The notes: a model not told the origin generated them from the sequence alone. Shown: positions 17,976 to 28,447, counted from the first letter of the stretch. The stretch: 64,000 nt of DNA from Massilia sp. Root351 (GCF_001425045.1 NZ_LMDJ01000001.1:249859-313858), one strand, 5' to 3'. Numbers and translations: made by a program.

Positions 17976-18062
17976 CTACTGTAGTAATTCGGAGTAGCAG
18001 ATCCAGGCGACGGCCAGAACGATGTAGGCCACGATGGACGCTGCGATGAGTGGCAACTTCAT
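17976..18062 (-). CDS. Small single-span membrane protein, 28 residues
   Basis: This short frame encodes 28 residues: MKLPLIAASIVAYIVLAVAW, then ICYSELLQ. Residues 4-23 form one clear hydrophobic membrane helix. The ATG is preceded by GGGGAG six bases upstream, a strong ribosome binding site. It is transcribed away from the grpE heat-shock promoter and lies between hemH and grpE in an otherwise empty 410-base gap. The rest of that gap holds the hairpin after hemH, a possible weak hairpin at its 3' side and the grpE promoter. Its function is unknown; I infer a real microprotein from the helix and ribosome binding site. Confidence 0.6.
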   Translation of the reverse strand: MKLPLIAASIVAYIVLAVAWICYSELLQ

Positions 18063-18213
18063 GATGCGCTCCCCACGCTGTACGGTTGGCTGGACGGCGG
18101 CGCCGTGCTCGCCTTCCATTACATAGTAGCTGCTGCGGTGCAAAAAAATATCTCTCTTGTGAGTCAGTTTGTAACGGCGCTGTTACGCAAAGTGCAACGC
18201 CGCGCGAATACCC

Positions 18214-18241
18214 CTTGAAAAGGTAGGTTATAGCCCCACTT
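18214..18241 (+). promoter_or_regulatory. Sigma-32 heat-shock promoter of grpE
   Basis: CTTGAAA (18214-18220) and CCCCACTT (18234-18241), separated by 13 bases, match the RpoH consensus CTTGAAA-N11-16-CCCCATNT nearly perfectly. The likely transcript start lies about 50 bases before the grpE ATG. Confidence 0.9.
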
Positions 18242-18296
18242 GCTGCCCGTGCCGTACCAAGTAATGTCTAACACACGATTTGTAGGAGTCTTTCAG

Positions 18297-18842
18297 ATGC
18301 AAGATCAGGAAAATCAAGCAGTCCCGAATCCCGAGGCGGAAGCAGCGCCAGCGCAGCCATCGACTCCCGCCGACGGCGCCGCTCCTACGCTGGAAGAGCA
18401 GCTGGCCAGCACCGAAGCGCGCCTGGCTGAAATGCACGACGCCTTCATGCGCGCCAAGGCCGACGGTGAAAACATCCGCCGCCGCGCCCAGGAAGACGTT
18501 GCGAAAGCGCACAAATTCGCCGTTGAGAGCTTCGCCGAGGCCATGGTGCCGGTGAAGGACAGCCTGGAAATGGCGCTGAAGGTGGAAGCGCCGACGCTGG
18601 AATCGCTGAAGGAAGGCGTGGAAATGACGCTGAAACAGCTCAATTCGGCCTTCGAGAAGAACCGCCTGCTGGAAATCATGCCGGCCCAGGGCGACAAGCT
18701 GGACCCGAACAAGCACCAGGCCGTGGCCGTGGTGCCTGCCGAGCAGGAAGCGAACACCGTGGTATCGGTGCTGCAGAAGGGGTATATGATCGCCGACCGC
18801 CTGCTGCGCCCGGCCATCGTGACCGCTGCGCAGGCAAAATAA
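18297..18842 (+). CDS. grpE: Nucleotide exchange factor GrpE
   Basis: This 181-residue cochaperone releases ADP from DnaK. It has an acidic, Ala/Pro-rich N-terminus (to about residue 35), a long dimerising helix around [32 protein letters not shown], and the C-terminal beta domain with [11 protein letters not shown] and [16 protein letters not shown]. The ATG at 18297 follows TAGGAGTC. Transcription is expected from the sigma-32 promoter just upstream. Confidence 0.95.
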   Translation: MQDQENQAVPNPEAEAAPAQPSTPADGAAPTLEEQLASTEARLAEMHDAFMRAKADGENIRRRAQEDVAKAHKFAVESFAEAMVPVKDSLEMALKVEAPTLESLKEGVEMTLKQLNSAFEKNRLLEIMPAQGDKLDPNKHQAVAVVPAEQEANTVVSVLQKGYMIADRLLRPAIVTAAQAK

Positions 18843-18868
18843 ATAGTAAGAGTTGCTCAGCGCAAGCA

Positions 18869-18895
18869 CTTGAAATCACACAGCATTTCCCACAT
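18869..18895 (+). promoter_or_regulatory. Second sigma-32 type promoter, in front of dnaK
   Basis: CTTGAAA (18869-18875) and TCCCACAT (18888-18895), 12 bases apart, match the RpoH consensus well (all seven -35 bases, about six of eight -10 bases). dnaK can thus be transcribed on its own as well as by read-through from grpE. Confidence 0.75.
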
Positions 18896-18936
18896 ATAAG
18901 AAGCATCTGAAACTTAGCAAACAAGGAAAATAAATC

Positions 18937-20886
<1,950 letters not shown>

Positions 20887-20917
20887 TTGGTTTTTCGGCT
20901 GCGGCCGCAAGACTGAC

Positions 20918-20959
20918 GCCGAGCCGTGCATCCCTGCAAAGGGGCCGGCTCGGCTTTTT
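20918..20959 (+). terminator. Terminator between dnaK and dnaJ
   Basis: GCCGAGCC (20918-20925) pairs with GGCTCGGC (20947-20954), followed by TTTTT; a small inner CCCT/AGGG pairing is possible. This should lower dnaJ transcription relative to dnaK. Confidence 0.88.
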
Positions 20960-20999
20960 CGCATAATCAGTACCAGTAAATAAGCAAGGTGCCTACAAC

Positions 21000-22130
21000 A
21001 TGGCAAAGCGTGATTTTTACGAGATCCTCGGCGTCGCGAAGAATGCGTCCGAAGACGAGATCAAGAAGTCCTATCGCAAGCTGGCGATGAAATACCATCC
21101 GGACCGCAATCCGGACAGCAAGGAATCGGAAGAGAAGTTCAAGGAGGTCAAAGAGGCCTACGAGATGCTGACCAATCCGGAAAAACGCGAAGCGTATGAC
21201 CGCTACGGTCACGCCGGCGTGGACCCGAACATGGGCGGCGGCGGGGGCGGCGGTTTCGGCGCGGGCGGCTTCGGCGATGCCTTCGGCGACATCTTCGGCG
21301 ACATTTTCGGCGGCGGCGGCCGTGGCCGCAGCTCCGGCCCGCAGGTCTACCGCGGCGCGGACCTGCGCTACAACCTGGAAATCACGCTGGAACAGGCGGC
21401 GCACGGCTTCGACACCACCATCCGCGTACCGTCCTGGGACAAGTGCGACACTTGCCACGGTTCCGGCGCCAAGCCCGGCACCGCGCCGGTCACGTGCTCC
21501 ACGTGCGGCGGCCACGGCCAGGTGCGCATGCAGCAGGGCTTCTTCAGCATCCAGCAGACCTGCCCGAAATGCCATGGCACCGGCAAGATCATCACCGATC
21601 CTTGCTCGCCTTGCGGCGGCGCGGGCCGCATCAAGCGCAACAAGACGCTGGAAGTGAAGATCCCGGTCGGCATCGACAACGGCATGCGCATCCGCTCGTC
21701 GGGCAACGGCGAACCGGGCACCAACGGCGGGCCGCCGGGCGACTTGTACGTGGAAATCCACATCAAGCAGCACGCGGTGTTCCAGCGTGAAGGCGACGAC
21801 CTGCATTGCGAAATGCCGATCTCGTTCGCGCGCGCGGCGCTGGGCGGCGAAATCGAAGTGCCTACGCTGTCGGGCAAGGTGTCGTTCACCATTCCCGAAG
21901 GCACCCAGTCGGGCAAGACTTTCCGCCTGAAGGGCAAAGGCATCAAGGGCGTGCGTTCGGGTTACCCGGGCGACCTGTTCTGCCACGTGGCCGTGGAAAC
22001 GCCGGTCAAGCTGACCGACAAGCAGAAGGAACTGCTGCGCGAGTTCGACCGCGCCACCGTGGAAGGCGGTTCCAAGCACAGCCCGCAGAGCAAGACCTGG
22101 CGCGACAAGGTGAAGGACTTCTTCGAATAG
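21000..22130 (+). CDS. dnaJ: Chaperone protein DnaJ
   Basis: This 376-residue class A Hsp40 has the J domain at about residues 5-70 with the HPD motif (YHPDRNP), a Gly/Phe-rich linker (about 75-115), four zinc-binding CxxCxGxG repeats ([32 protein letters not shown]) and the C-terminal substrate-binding domain. It stimulates the DnaK ATPase. A terminator sits between it and dnaK, so it depends on read-through or an unseen promoter. Confidence 0.96.
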   Translation: MAKRDFYEILGVAKNASEDEIKKSYRKLAMKYHPDRNPDSKESEEKFKEVKEAYEMLTNPEKREAYDRYGHAGVDPNMGGGGGGGFGAGGFGDAFGDIFGDIFGGGGRGRSSGPQVYRGADLRYNLEITLEQAAHGFDTTIRVPSWDKCDTCHGSGAKPGTAPVTCSTCGGHGQVRMQQGFFSIQQTCPKCHGTGKIITDPCSPCGGAGRIKRNKTLEVKIPVGIDNGMRIRSSGNGEPGTNGGPPGDLYVEIHIKQHAVFQREGDDLHCEMPISFARAALGGEIEVPTLSGKVSFTIPEGTQSGKTFRLKGKGIKGVRSGYPGDLFCHVAVETPVKLTDKQKELLREFDRATVEGGSKHSPQSKTWRDKVKDFFE

Positions 22131-22191
22131 CAGCCATTGTTCGGCGCAGATGATGCGCCGCACCAAATCAGGTAACATAGCGTTATTCCCG

Positions 22192-22225
22192 GACCGCCCC
22201 TTGCCACCCCGGCAAACGGGCGGTC
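22192..22225 (+). promoter_or_regulatory. Long hairpin in the carbonic anhydrase leader
   Basis: GACCGCCC (22192-22199) pairs with GGGCGGTC (22218-22225), with nested TTGCC/GGCAA pairs, giving 13 paired bases just 20 bases before the start codon. A separate CGGCGCA/TGCGCCG hairpin lies at 22142-22160. Neither has a T run; either could shape mRNA stability or end dnaJ transcription. Confidence 0.4.
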
Positions 22226-22246
22226 TTCGCACGTTTGAGAGGACAT

Positions 22247-22921
22247 ATGAGCGAACAAAACGTAAGCAATTCGCCGCTGGCAGACCTGCTGGTCAACAAC
22301 CGCGCCTGGGCCGATTCCATGGTTCAGCGCGATCCTGAATTCTTCAAGCGCCTGGAGCAGCAGGCCTCGCCCGAATACCTGTGGATAGGCTGTTCCGACA
22401 GCCGCGTGCCCGCAAACGAGCTGCTGGGCCTGGCTCCCGGCGACGTGTTCGTCCACCGCAACATCGCCAACGTGGTGGTGCACTCGGACCTCAATTGCCT
22501 GTCGGTGCTGCAGTTCGCCATCGAAGTGCTGAAGGTCAAGCACGTGATCGTGGTCGGCCACTATGGCTGCAAGGGCGTGCACGCCGCCATGACCGGCACC
22601 CGCGTCGGCCTGGTCGACAACTGGCTGCGCCATGTCAACGACGTGGCGCAGAAGCACGAGCGCTACCTGGGCGACGTGCTGCCGTCGCGCGAACGTGCCG
22701 AGCGCATGTGCGAGCTGAACGTGGTGGAGCAAGTGGTCAACGTGTGCCAGACCACCATCGTGCAGGACGCGTGGGACCGCGGCCAGCCGCTGACCGTGCA
22801 CGGCTGGGTGTACGGCCTGAAGGACGGCCATCTGCACGACCTGGAAATGACGGTCAGCGCCGGGCACGAACTGGCCGCCCGCCTGGGAAGCCGCCTCGGC
22901 AAATACGACGCCACCGCCTAA
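22247..22921 (+). CDS. can: Beta-class carbonic anhydrase
   Basis: This 224-residue zinc enzyme interconverts CO2 and bicarbonate in the cytoplasm. Zinc ligands are Cys49, His105 and Cys108 (in CSDSRVP and VVGHYGC), with the Asp51-Arg53 dyad. The start at 22247 (MSEQNVSN) follows GAGAGGAC. It matches the Can/CynT clade by length and motifs. The leader contains a long hairpin. Confidence 0.94.
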   Translation: MSEQNVSNSPLADLLVNNRAWADSMVQRDPEFFKRLEQQASPEYLWIGCSDSRVPANELLGLAPGDVFVHRNIANVVVHSDLNCLSVLQFAIEVLKVKHVIVVGHYGCKGVHAAMTGTRVGLVDNWLRHVNDVAQKHERYLGDVLPSRERAERMCELNVVEQVVNVCQTTIVQDAWDRGQPLTVHGWVYGLKDGHLHDLEMTVSAGHELAARLGSRLGKYDATA

Positions 22922-23046
22922 GCGCCGCGGCGCCCCGGGTCCTGGGCGCTGGCCGGAGGGCGGCTTGGCGCTGCAAGCGCCGCACCCGCCAGGCTGACCC
23001 GCCCCTGACCCGCTAATTTTCGGTAGCTCCCCGCCTGCCTGCGATA

Positions 23047-23066
23047 TACTGTTTATATATACAGTA
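23047..23066 (+). promoter_or_regulatory. LexA (SOS) box before the radical SAM-UdgX operon
   Basis: CTGT (23049-23052), eight A/T bases and ACAG (23061-23064) form a perfect LexA box with extended TA flanks, 12 bases before the start codon. It overlaps a TATACT that could be the -10. The layout closely copies the nadK-recN box at 14027-14046. Confidence 0.88.
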
Positions 23067-23078
23067 TCGAGGCAATCA

Positions 23079-24320
23079 ATGGAGCTCACCGACAAGCTGG
23101 AAATCCTGGCCGACGCCGCGAAGTACGACGCCTCCTGCGCCAGCAGCGGCGCGCCCCGGCGTCACTCCATCGGCAAGGACGGCCTGGGCGCCAGCACCGG
23201 CATGGGCATCTGCCATAGCTACACGCCGGACGGCCGCTGCGTGTCGCTGCTGAAAATCCTGCTCACCAATTTCTGCATCTACGACTGCCAGTACTGCGTC
23301 AACCGCCGCACCTCCAACGTGCCGCGCGCCCGCTTCACGGTGCAGGAGGTGGTCAAGCTGACGGTCGACTTCTACCTGCGCAACTACATCGACGGCCTGT
23401 TCCTCAGCAGCGGCATCATCCAGTCTGCCGACTACACCATGGAACAGCTGGTCGCCATCGCCCGCGAGCTGCGCGAAACGCACCAGTTCCGCGGCTACAT
23501 CCACTTGAAGACCATTCCCGACGCCGATCCCGCGCTGATCGCCGCCGCCGGCCGCTATGCCGACCGGCTCAGCGTGAACATCGAGCTGCCGTCTCAGGAC
23601 AGCATCGCGCGCCTGGCGCCGGAGAAGAACGTGCACACCATCAAGCTGGCCATGGGCGCCATCCGCCTGCGGCTGGACGAAAAAGCCGAGGAACCGAAGG
23701 CGCCCGCCTTCGCCCCTGCCGGCCAGAGCACGCAAATGATCGTCGGCGCCGACGCCAGCGACGACAAGCACATCCTGGGCACGGCTGAAACGCTGTACAG
23801 CAGCTACAAGCTCAAGCGCGTGTACTACTCGGCCTTCAGCCCGATCCCGGACAGTCCGAAAAGCGTGCCGCTGGCGCCGCCGCCCATGCAGCGCGAGCAC
23901 CGCCTGTACCAGGCCGACTTCCTGCTGCGCAGCTACGGCTTCCGGGTCAGCGAACTGCTGCCGGGCGACGGCACGCAACCCGGCAACCTGGCGCTGGACA
24001 TCGACCCCAAGCTGGCCTGGGCGCTGGCCAACCGCGAGCATTTCCCGATGGATCTGAACCGCGCCGACGCGGCCATGATCGCGCGCGTGCCCGGCATCGG
24101 CCTGCGCAACGCGCAGCGCATCGTCGAGCTGCGGCGCCTGCGGCGGGTGCGCTACGCCGACCTGTCGCGCCTGCGCTGCAGCATGAAGAAGATCGCCCCC
24201 TTCATCATCGTGGCCGATTACGCGCCCGCGAGCGACACCACGCCGTCCGACACGCTGCGCCGCGCCATGGCCGATGCGCCGCAGCAGATGAACTTGTGGC
24301 CGGAGTTGCGGGCGGCGTAA
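23079..24320 (+). CDS. Radical SAM putative DNA modification/repair protein (UDG-linked)
   Basis: This 413-residue protein is a radical SAM enzyme. The [4Fe-4S] cysteines are Cys66, Cys70 and Cys73 in CIYDCQYC. Near residues 330-370 a helix-hairpin-helix stretch (VPGIGLRNAQRIVELRRLRR) suggests DNA binding. The family is known from genome surveys as a radical SAM protein linked to a uracil-DNA glycosylase-like partner, and the partner gene follows directly with its ATG overlapping this stop (TAATG). A perfect LexA box precedes it. Its chemistry on DNA is not established. Confidence 0.88.
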   Translation: MELTDKLEILADAAKYDASCASSGAPRRHSIGKDGLGASTGMGICHSYTPDGRCVSLLKILLTNFCIYDCQYCVNRRTSNVPRARFTVQEVVKLTVDFYLRNYIDGLFLSSGIIQSADYTMEQLVAIARELRETHQFRGYIHLKTIPDADPALIAAAGRYADRLSVNIELPSQDSIARLAPEKNVHTIKLAMGAIRLRLDEKAEEPKAPAFAPAGQSTQMIVGADASDDKHILGTAETLYSSYKLKRVYYSAFSPIPDSPKSVPLAPPPMQREHRLYQADFLLRSYGFRVSELLPGDGTQPGNLALDIDPKLAWALANREHFPMDLNRADAAMIARVPGIGLRNAQRIVELRRLRRVRYADLSRLRCSMKKIAPFIIVADYAPASDTTPSDTLRRAMADAPQQMNLWPELRAA

Positions 24321-25873
24321 TGGCCGGGCTCGTTCACTCCATTGCCGTGGCCGGCTTCGACGACTGGCGCGCGGCTGCGCGCGGACTGATCGTGCGCCGC
24401 GTGCCGCCTGAATCCGTACAATGGAGCGCACCTGGAGGCGGCGGCGACTTGTTCGGCGCCGTGGCCGGCCCGGCTCCCGTGCCCGGTACTGCCGCTCAGC
24501 CCGCTTCGCCCGCGATACCGCGTGCAGCTGTTGGCGTGGCCGCCGCCTCGGTTAGCGCAGCGTCCCTGGGCAGCGCAGCGTCCGTCGCGCCGGCAATGCC
24601 TGCGGCGTCCGCCATGCGCATTCCGCGCGAGCTGATGGCGCTGCTGCAAGGGGCCGCCTGCTACCGTGCTGAAGACCGTTGGGCCTTCCTGTACAAGATC
24701 CTGTGGCGCTGGCAGCAAGGCCAGCGGGAGGTGATGTCGATGGCGGACGAAGACGGCAACCGCTTGCACGGCATGGTCCGCGCCGTGCGCCGCGAAGAAC
24801 ACGACATGCACGCCTATTTGCGCTTCCGCGAACGGCCTGCGGGCGAGGGTGCGCCGCGCTTCGTGGCCTGGTTCGAGCCCGCGCACGACGTGCTGCCGCA
24901 AGTGGCGCAGCACTTCGCCGCCCGCATGGGCCGCGCCACCTGGCTTATCGCCACGCCGGAGGCCACCGTGCTGTGGGACGGCGCCGCGCTGCACGCCACC
25001 GGCCCGCTCGCGCGCGGCCCTGCCGACATCGAGGACGCCGGCGAAGCGCTGTGGCTCACCTACTACCGCAGCATCTTCAACCCCGCGCGCCTGAACCCGG
25101 ACGTGATGCACAGCCACGTGCGCTCGCGCTTCTGGAAGCATATGCCCGAAGCGGCGCTGGTGCCGGAGATGGTGTCGCAAGCGGCGGCCGGCGCGCGCCG
25201 CGTGGGCCAGGCCAGCGCCGTTGGCCGCCGCAGCGGCACCACGATTCCCATCGCGCCCGAGAAAGCGCAGCCCGAGCGCCAGCAGCCGCACACGCTGGAC
25301 GAATGCCGCCGCTGCGAACTGTGGCAGCACGCCACGCAAGCCGTGCCGGGCGAGGGCGCGCGGAAGGCGCGCATCATGCTGGTGGGCGAGCAGCCCGGCG
25401 ACCAGGAAGACCTGCAAGGCCATCCCTTCGTCGGCCCCGCCGGCGCGCTGCTCGACCGCGCCCTCGCGCAGGCCGGCGTGGACCGCGCCACAGTCTACGT
25501 CACCAACGCAGTGAAGCATTTCAAATGGGAACCGCGCGGCAAGCGCCGCCTGCACAAGACCCCCGCGCAGAAGGAGATCCTGGCCTGCCACTACTGGCTG
25601 GAGGGCGAACTGGAGCAGGTCGCCCCGCAAGTGGTGGTCGCACTCGGCAGCACCGCGCTGAAGGCCATCCTCGAAGACAGCCACGCCGCGCTGAAAGACT
25701 ATATGGAGCAGCCGGTGCAGCACGCCGGCCGCTGGGTGGTGGCCACCTACCATCCCGCCTACGTGCTGCGCGTGCCCGGCGCCGACGAAAAATCCCGCGC
25801 CCTTGCCGCCATGGTCGCCGCGCTGCGCAAAGCGCGCGAGATTATTGATGCACAGCAGAGGACCGGGCGGTAG
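24320..25873 (+). CDS. DUF4130-UdgX fusion, uracil-DNA binding/glycosylase-like repair protein
   Basis: This 517-residue protein has an N-terminal DUF4130-type domain (about 1-260) interrupted by an Ala/Pro-rich insert (about 46-100), and a C-terminal uracil-DNA glycosylase domain of the UdgX class (about 320-515). Motif A GEQPGDQEDLQGHPFVGPAG, ALGSTALKAIL and VATYHPAYVLR are present. KRRLH at 408-412 matches the UdgX KRRIH loop, whose histidine bonds covalently to the abasic sugar after uracil release; His412 is the equivalent. CRRC near residue 330 and a later Cys may bind an iron-sulfur cluster. The gene is translationally coupled to the radical SAM gene. Confidence 0.88.
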   Translation: MAGLVHSIAVAGFDDWRAAARGLIVRRVPPESVQWSAPGGGGDLFGAVAGPAPVPGTAAQPASPAIPRAAVGVAAASVSAASLGSAASVAPAMPAASAMRIPRELMALLQGAACYRAEDRWAFLYKILWRWQQGQREVMSMADEDGNRLHGMVRAVRREEHDMHAYLRFRERPAGEGAPRFVAWFEPAHDVLPQVAQHFAARMGRATWLIATPEATVLWDGAALHATGPLARGPADIEDAGEALWLTYYRSIFNPARLNPDVMHSHVRSRFWKHMPEAALVPEMVSQAAAGARRVGQASAVGRRSGTTIPIAPEKAQPERQQPHTLDECRRCELWQHATQAVPGEGARKARIMLVGEQPGDQEDLQGHPFVGPAGALLDRALAQAGVDRATVYVTNAVKHFKWEPRGKRRLHKTPAQKEILACHYWLEGELEQVAPQVVVALGSTALKAILEDSHAALKDYMEQPVQHAGRWVVATYHPAYVLRVPGADEKSRALAAMVAALRKAREIIDAQQRTGR

Positions 25874-25929
25874 TTTGGGGAGAGACCTGAAGCGGAGGTA
25901 TGATTATCCAGGCTGAAGAGGAGCACCGA

Positions 25930-26154
25930 ATGCAAACGAAACTTGAACTATTGGCAGCAGAGGCATTGAAGCTATCGCAGGGAGAGCGCGAGGCATTCGT
26001 GCAATTGCTAGTCGCCAGTTTGGATACGGAAGCTGGCAATGAAGACGCGCTTGCGGCCGAAGTCGAGCGTCGTATCGACGAAGTCGAAAGCGGGAAGACG
26101 AAGGTTATCCCCATGGCGGATGCCTTGGCGCTGGTGCGTGCGGGCTTGAAGTGA
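25930..26154 (+). CDS. Addiction module antitoxin (Unstab_antitox type)
   Basis: This 74-residue acidic helical protein has the pattern LLAAEALKLSQGEREAFVQLLVASLD followed by a Glu/Lys-rich second half. That pattern is typical of the PF09720-like antitoxins paired with ParE/RelE toxins. The ATG at 25930 has GAGGAG upstream. The stop overlaps the GTG of the toxin gene (GTGA). The toxin gene is frameshifted, so this antitoxin may now be an orphan. Confidence 0.8.
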   Translation: MQTKLELLAAEALKLSQGEREAFVQLLVASLDTEAGNEDALAAEVERRIDEVESGKTKVIPMADALALVRAGLK

Positions 26155-26443
26155 AACTGGTGATCGTTCCTGCGGCCCTCGTGGAATTGCAGGATGCGGC
26201 CGCTTTCTATACTGTGCAAGCGAATGCTGAGTTGGGGCGTGCGTTTGTGGCCGAGTTTGAGCGGGTCGTGAATCTTGTCTTTTCAGCCCCCAATTGGGCG
26301 CCGTTTTTCGCGGTGCCCGTCGCCGCTACTTTCTTCGCAGATTTCCTTATAGCGTCATCTATCAAGTGGCTCCAGAGGAACTGCGTGTGGTTGCGCTTGC
26401 TCATCAAAGGCGCCGGCCGGCCTACTGGGCTGGGCGGAAATAG
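26151..26443 (+). pseudogene. ParE/RelE toxin gene, frameshifted
   Basis: The frame starts well as a ParE/RelE toxin (VIVPAALVELQDAAAFYTVQ), but after APN at about 26292 the family pattern continues in a different frame: LGAVFRGARRRYFLRRFPY, then SVIYQVAPEELRVVALAHQR, to TAG at 26443. Adding one T in AATTGGGC (26292-26299) restores a 97-residue toxin of normal length. As it stands, translation would run off-frame to 26477. A loss-of-function mutation or a sequencing error explains this. Confidence 0.85.
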
Positions 26444-26542
26444 TATGCGACAAGAATCGCATATGAATAGCCGATAAGCTTCGTTTTCTTCATGAGGGGA
26501 GCGGCATAGACTGGGGGCATATTCAACGCAAGGACCAGTCCC

Positions 26543-27418
26543 ATGTCTGCCGTGCTCAGTCCTGTTCAATCTTTCGATATCAAGGTTTTCGACGCGCCGC
26601 TCGGCGCGGAAGTGACGGACCTCGACCTGTCGCAGCCGCTCGGCAACCGCGACTTCCAGCGCCTGCACCGCGCGCACCTGGACCACCACGTGCTGGTGTT
26701 CCGCGACCAGCGCATCACGCCGCAGCAGCAAGTGGCGTTCAGCCGCCGCTTCGGCCCCTTGCAGATCCACGTGCTGCGCAATTTCCAGCTGGCCGAGGCG
26801 CCCGAGGTGCTGATCATTTCCAACATCATCGAGAACGGCCAGCCCACCGGCCTGGGGGACGCCGGCCACTTCTGGCACTCGGACCTGTCGTACAAGGACA
26901 AGCCCAGCCTGGGTTCCATGCTGCACGCGCAGGAGCTGCCGGAGCAGGGCGGCGATACGCTGTTCGCCAATATGCACCTGGCCTACGAAACATTGCCGGT
27001 GGCGCTGCGCCGCGCCGTGCAGGGGCTGCGTGCGGAGCACAGCTACCTTGCGCAGTACGAGCAACTGCGGCGCCGCAATCCTTTCCGCCCGCCGCTGACG
27101 CAGGAGCAGATCGATGAAGTCAAGCCGGTGCTGCAGCCGGTGGTGCGCGTGCATCCGGAAACGGGGCGCCGCGCGCTGTTCGTCAGCGAGCATTTCACCA
27201 CGCGCATCGCGGGTTTGCCGGAAGACGAGAGCACCGCCCTGCTGGCGGAACTGTTCGCGCACAGCGTCAAGCCCGAGCACATCTACCGCCACCAGTGGCG
27301 CCCGCGTGACATGGTGTTCTGGGATAACCGCTCGTTGATGCATCTGGCGGCCGGCTGTCCGCCCCACATGCGCCGCAAGCTGTACCGCACCACCATCGAG
27401 GGCGACGTCCCGTTCTGA
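26543..27418 (+). CDS. tauD: TauD/TfdA family alpha-ketoglutarate dioxygenase
   Basis: This 291-residue non-heme Fe(II) dioxygenase would oxidise a sulfonate or similar substrate with 2-oxoglutarate, releasing sulfite in the taurine case. The iron ligands are His112 and Asp114 (WHSD) and the distal His267 (LMHLAAG); RRKLYRTT near the C-terminus supplies the 2-oxoglutarate arginine. It opens a tauD-A-B-C-like run with a NitT/TauT ABC transporter. The substrate is inferred from context; taurine itself is not proved, so the symbol is provisional. Confidence 0.85.
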   Translation: MSAVLSPVQSFDIKVFDAPLGAEVTDLDLSQPLGNRDFQRLHRAHLDHHVLVFRDQRITPQQQVAFSRRFGPLQIHVLRNFQLAEAPEVLIISNIIENGQPTGLGDAGHFWHSDLSYKDKPSLGSMLHAQELPEQGGDTLFANMHLAYETLPVALRRAVQGLRAEHSYLAQYEQLRRRNPFRPPLTQEQIDEVKPVLQPVVRVHPETGRRALFVSEHFTTRIAGLPEDESTALLAELFAHSVKPEHIYRHQWRPRDMVFWDNRSLMHLAAGCPPHMRRKLYRTTIEGDVPF

Positions 27419-27435
27419 ACATATCTGGAGCAAGC

Positions 27436-28440
27436 ATGAGTAAACTGAAGTTCATCGCCGCCGCCGTGGCTGCCGCCGCGCTCGGCCTGAGCGCGCAGGC
27501 GCGAGCCGAAGGCCGCATCCGCATCGCCGAGCAGTACGGCGTCACCTATCTGCTGCTGAACATTGCGCAGGACCACAAGCTGATTGAAAAGCATGGCAAG
27601 CAGCAGGGCATCGATATCGCTGTCGAGCGCACGCAGCTCTCGGGCGGCGCCGCCATCAACGACGCGCTGCTGTCCGGCAGCATCGATATCGCCAGCGCGG
27701 GAGTCGGCCCGCTGCTGACGATATGGGACCGCACCAACGGCAAGCAGAATGTGCGCGGCGTGGCCTCGCTCGGAAACTTCCCCTACTACCTGGTCAGCAA
27801 CAACCCCAAGGTGAAGACCATCGCCGACTTCACCGAGAAGGACCGCATCGGCCTGCCGGCGGCGGGCGTGTCGGTGCAGTCGCGCATCCTGCAGATGGCG
27901 GTGGCCAGGCAGTGGGGCGACAAGGAGTTCAACCGCCTGGACAAGCTCACGCAAACGCTGCCGCATCCTGATGCCGCCGCGGCGGTGATCGCGGGCGGCA
28001 CGGAGATCAATGCGCACTTCGGCAATTCGCCTTACCAGGAGCAGGAGCTGGCGCAGAATCCGAACGCGCGCATCGTGCTCAATTCCTACGATGTGCTGGG
28101 CGGGCCGAGTTCGTCGACGGTGCTGTACGCCACCGAGAAGTACCGCAACGAGAACCCCAGGACCTACCGCGCCTTCACGGCCGCGCTGGCGGAGGCGGCG
28201 CAGTTCGCGACCGCCAATCCCGAGGGCGCGGCCGATGCGTATCTGCGCGTGAGCAAGAGCAAGGTGGACCGCGCGCTGCTGCTGAAGATCATCAAGAACC
28301 CGCAGGTGCAGTTCAAGGTGGCGCCGCAGAACACCTTCGGGCTGGCGCAGTTCCTGCACCGCGTGGGCGTGCTGAAGAACCAGCCCGCCAGCTGGCGCGA
28401 TTACTTCTTTGAAGACCCGGCCATTGGCCAGGGCGGATAG
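27436..28440 (+). CDS. ABC transporter substrate-binding protein, NitT/TauT type
   Basis: This 334-residue periplasmic binding protein has a signal peptide of about 25 residues (ending ARA). The mature part shows the SsuA/TauA-like fold: TYLLLNIAQDHKLIEKHG, AINDALLSGSIDIASAGVGPLLTI and VRGVASLGNFPYYLVSNN. It starts 17 bases after the dioxygenase gene and is followed by its ATPase and permease. It likely binds a sulfonate or related organosulfur compound. Confidence 0.87.
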   Translation: MSKLKFIAAAVAAAALGLSAQARAEGRIRIAEQYGVTYLLLNIAQDHKLIEKHGKQQGIDIAVERTQLSGGAAINDALLSGSIDIASAGVGPLLTIWDRTNGKQNVRGVASLGNFPYYLVSNNPKVKTIADFTEKDRIGLPAAGVSVQSRILQMAVARQWGDKEFNRLDKLTQTLPHPDAAAAVIAGGTEINAHFGNSPYQEQELAQNPNARIVLNSYDVLGGPSSSTVLYATEKYRNENPRTYRAFTAALAEAAQFATANPEGAADAYLRVSKSKVDRALLLKIIKNPQVQFKVAPQNTFGLAQFLHRVGVLKNQPASWRDYFFEDPAIGQGG

Positions 28441-28447
28441 GACGATC

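Noticed and set aside
18063-18296. A possible CIRCE element for HrcA control of grpE-dnaK
   Set aside because: No TTAGCACTC-N9-GAGTGCTAA inverted repeat is present; sigma-32 promoter elements explain the control.
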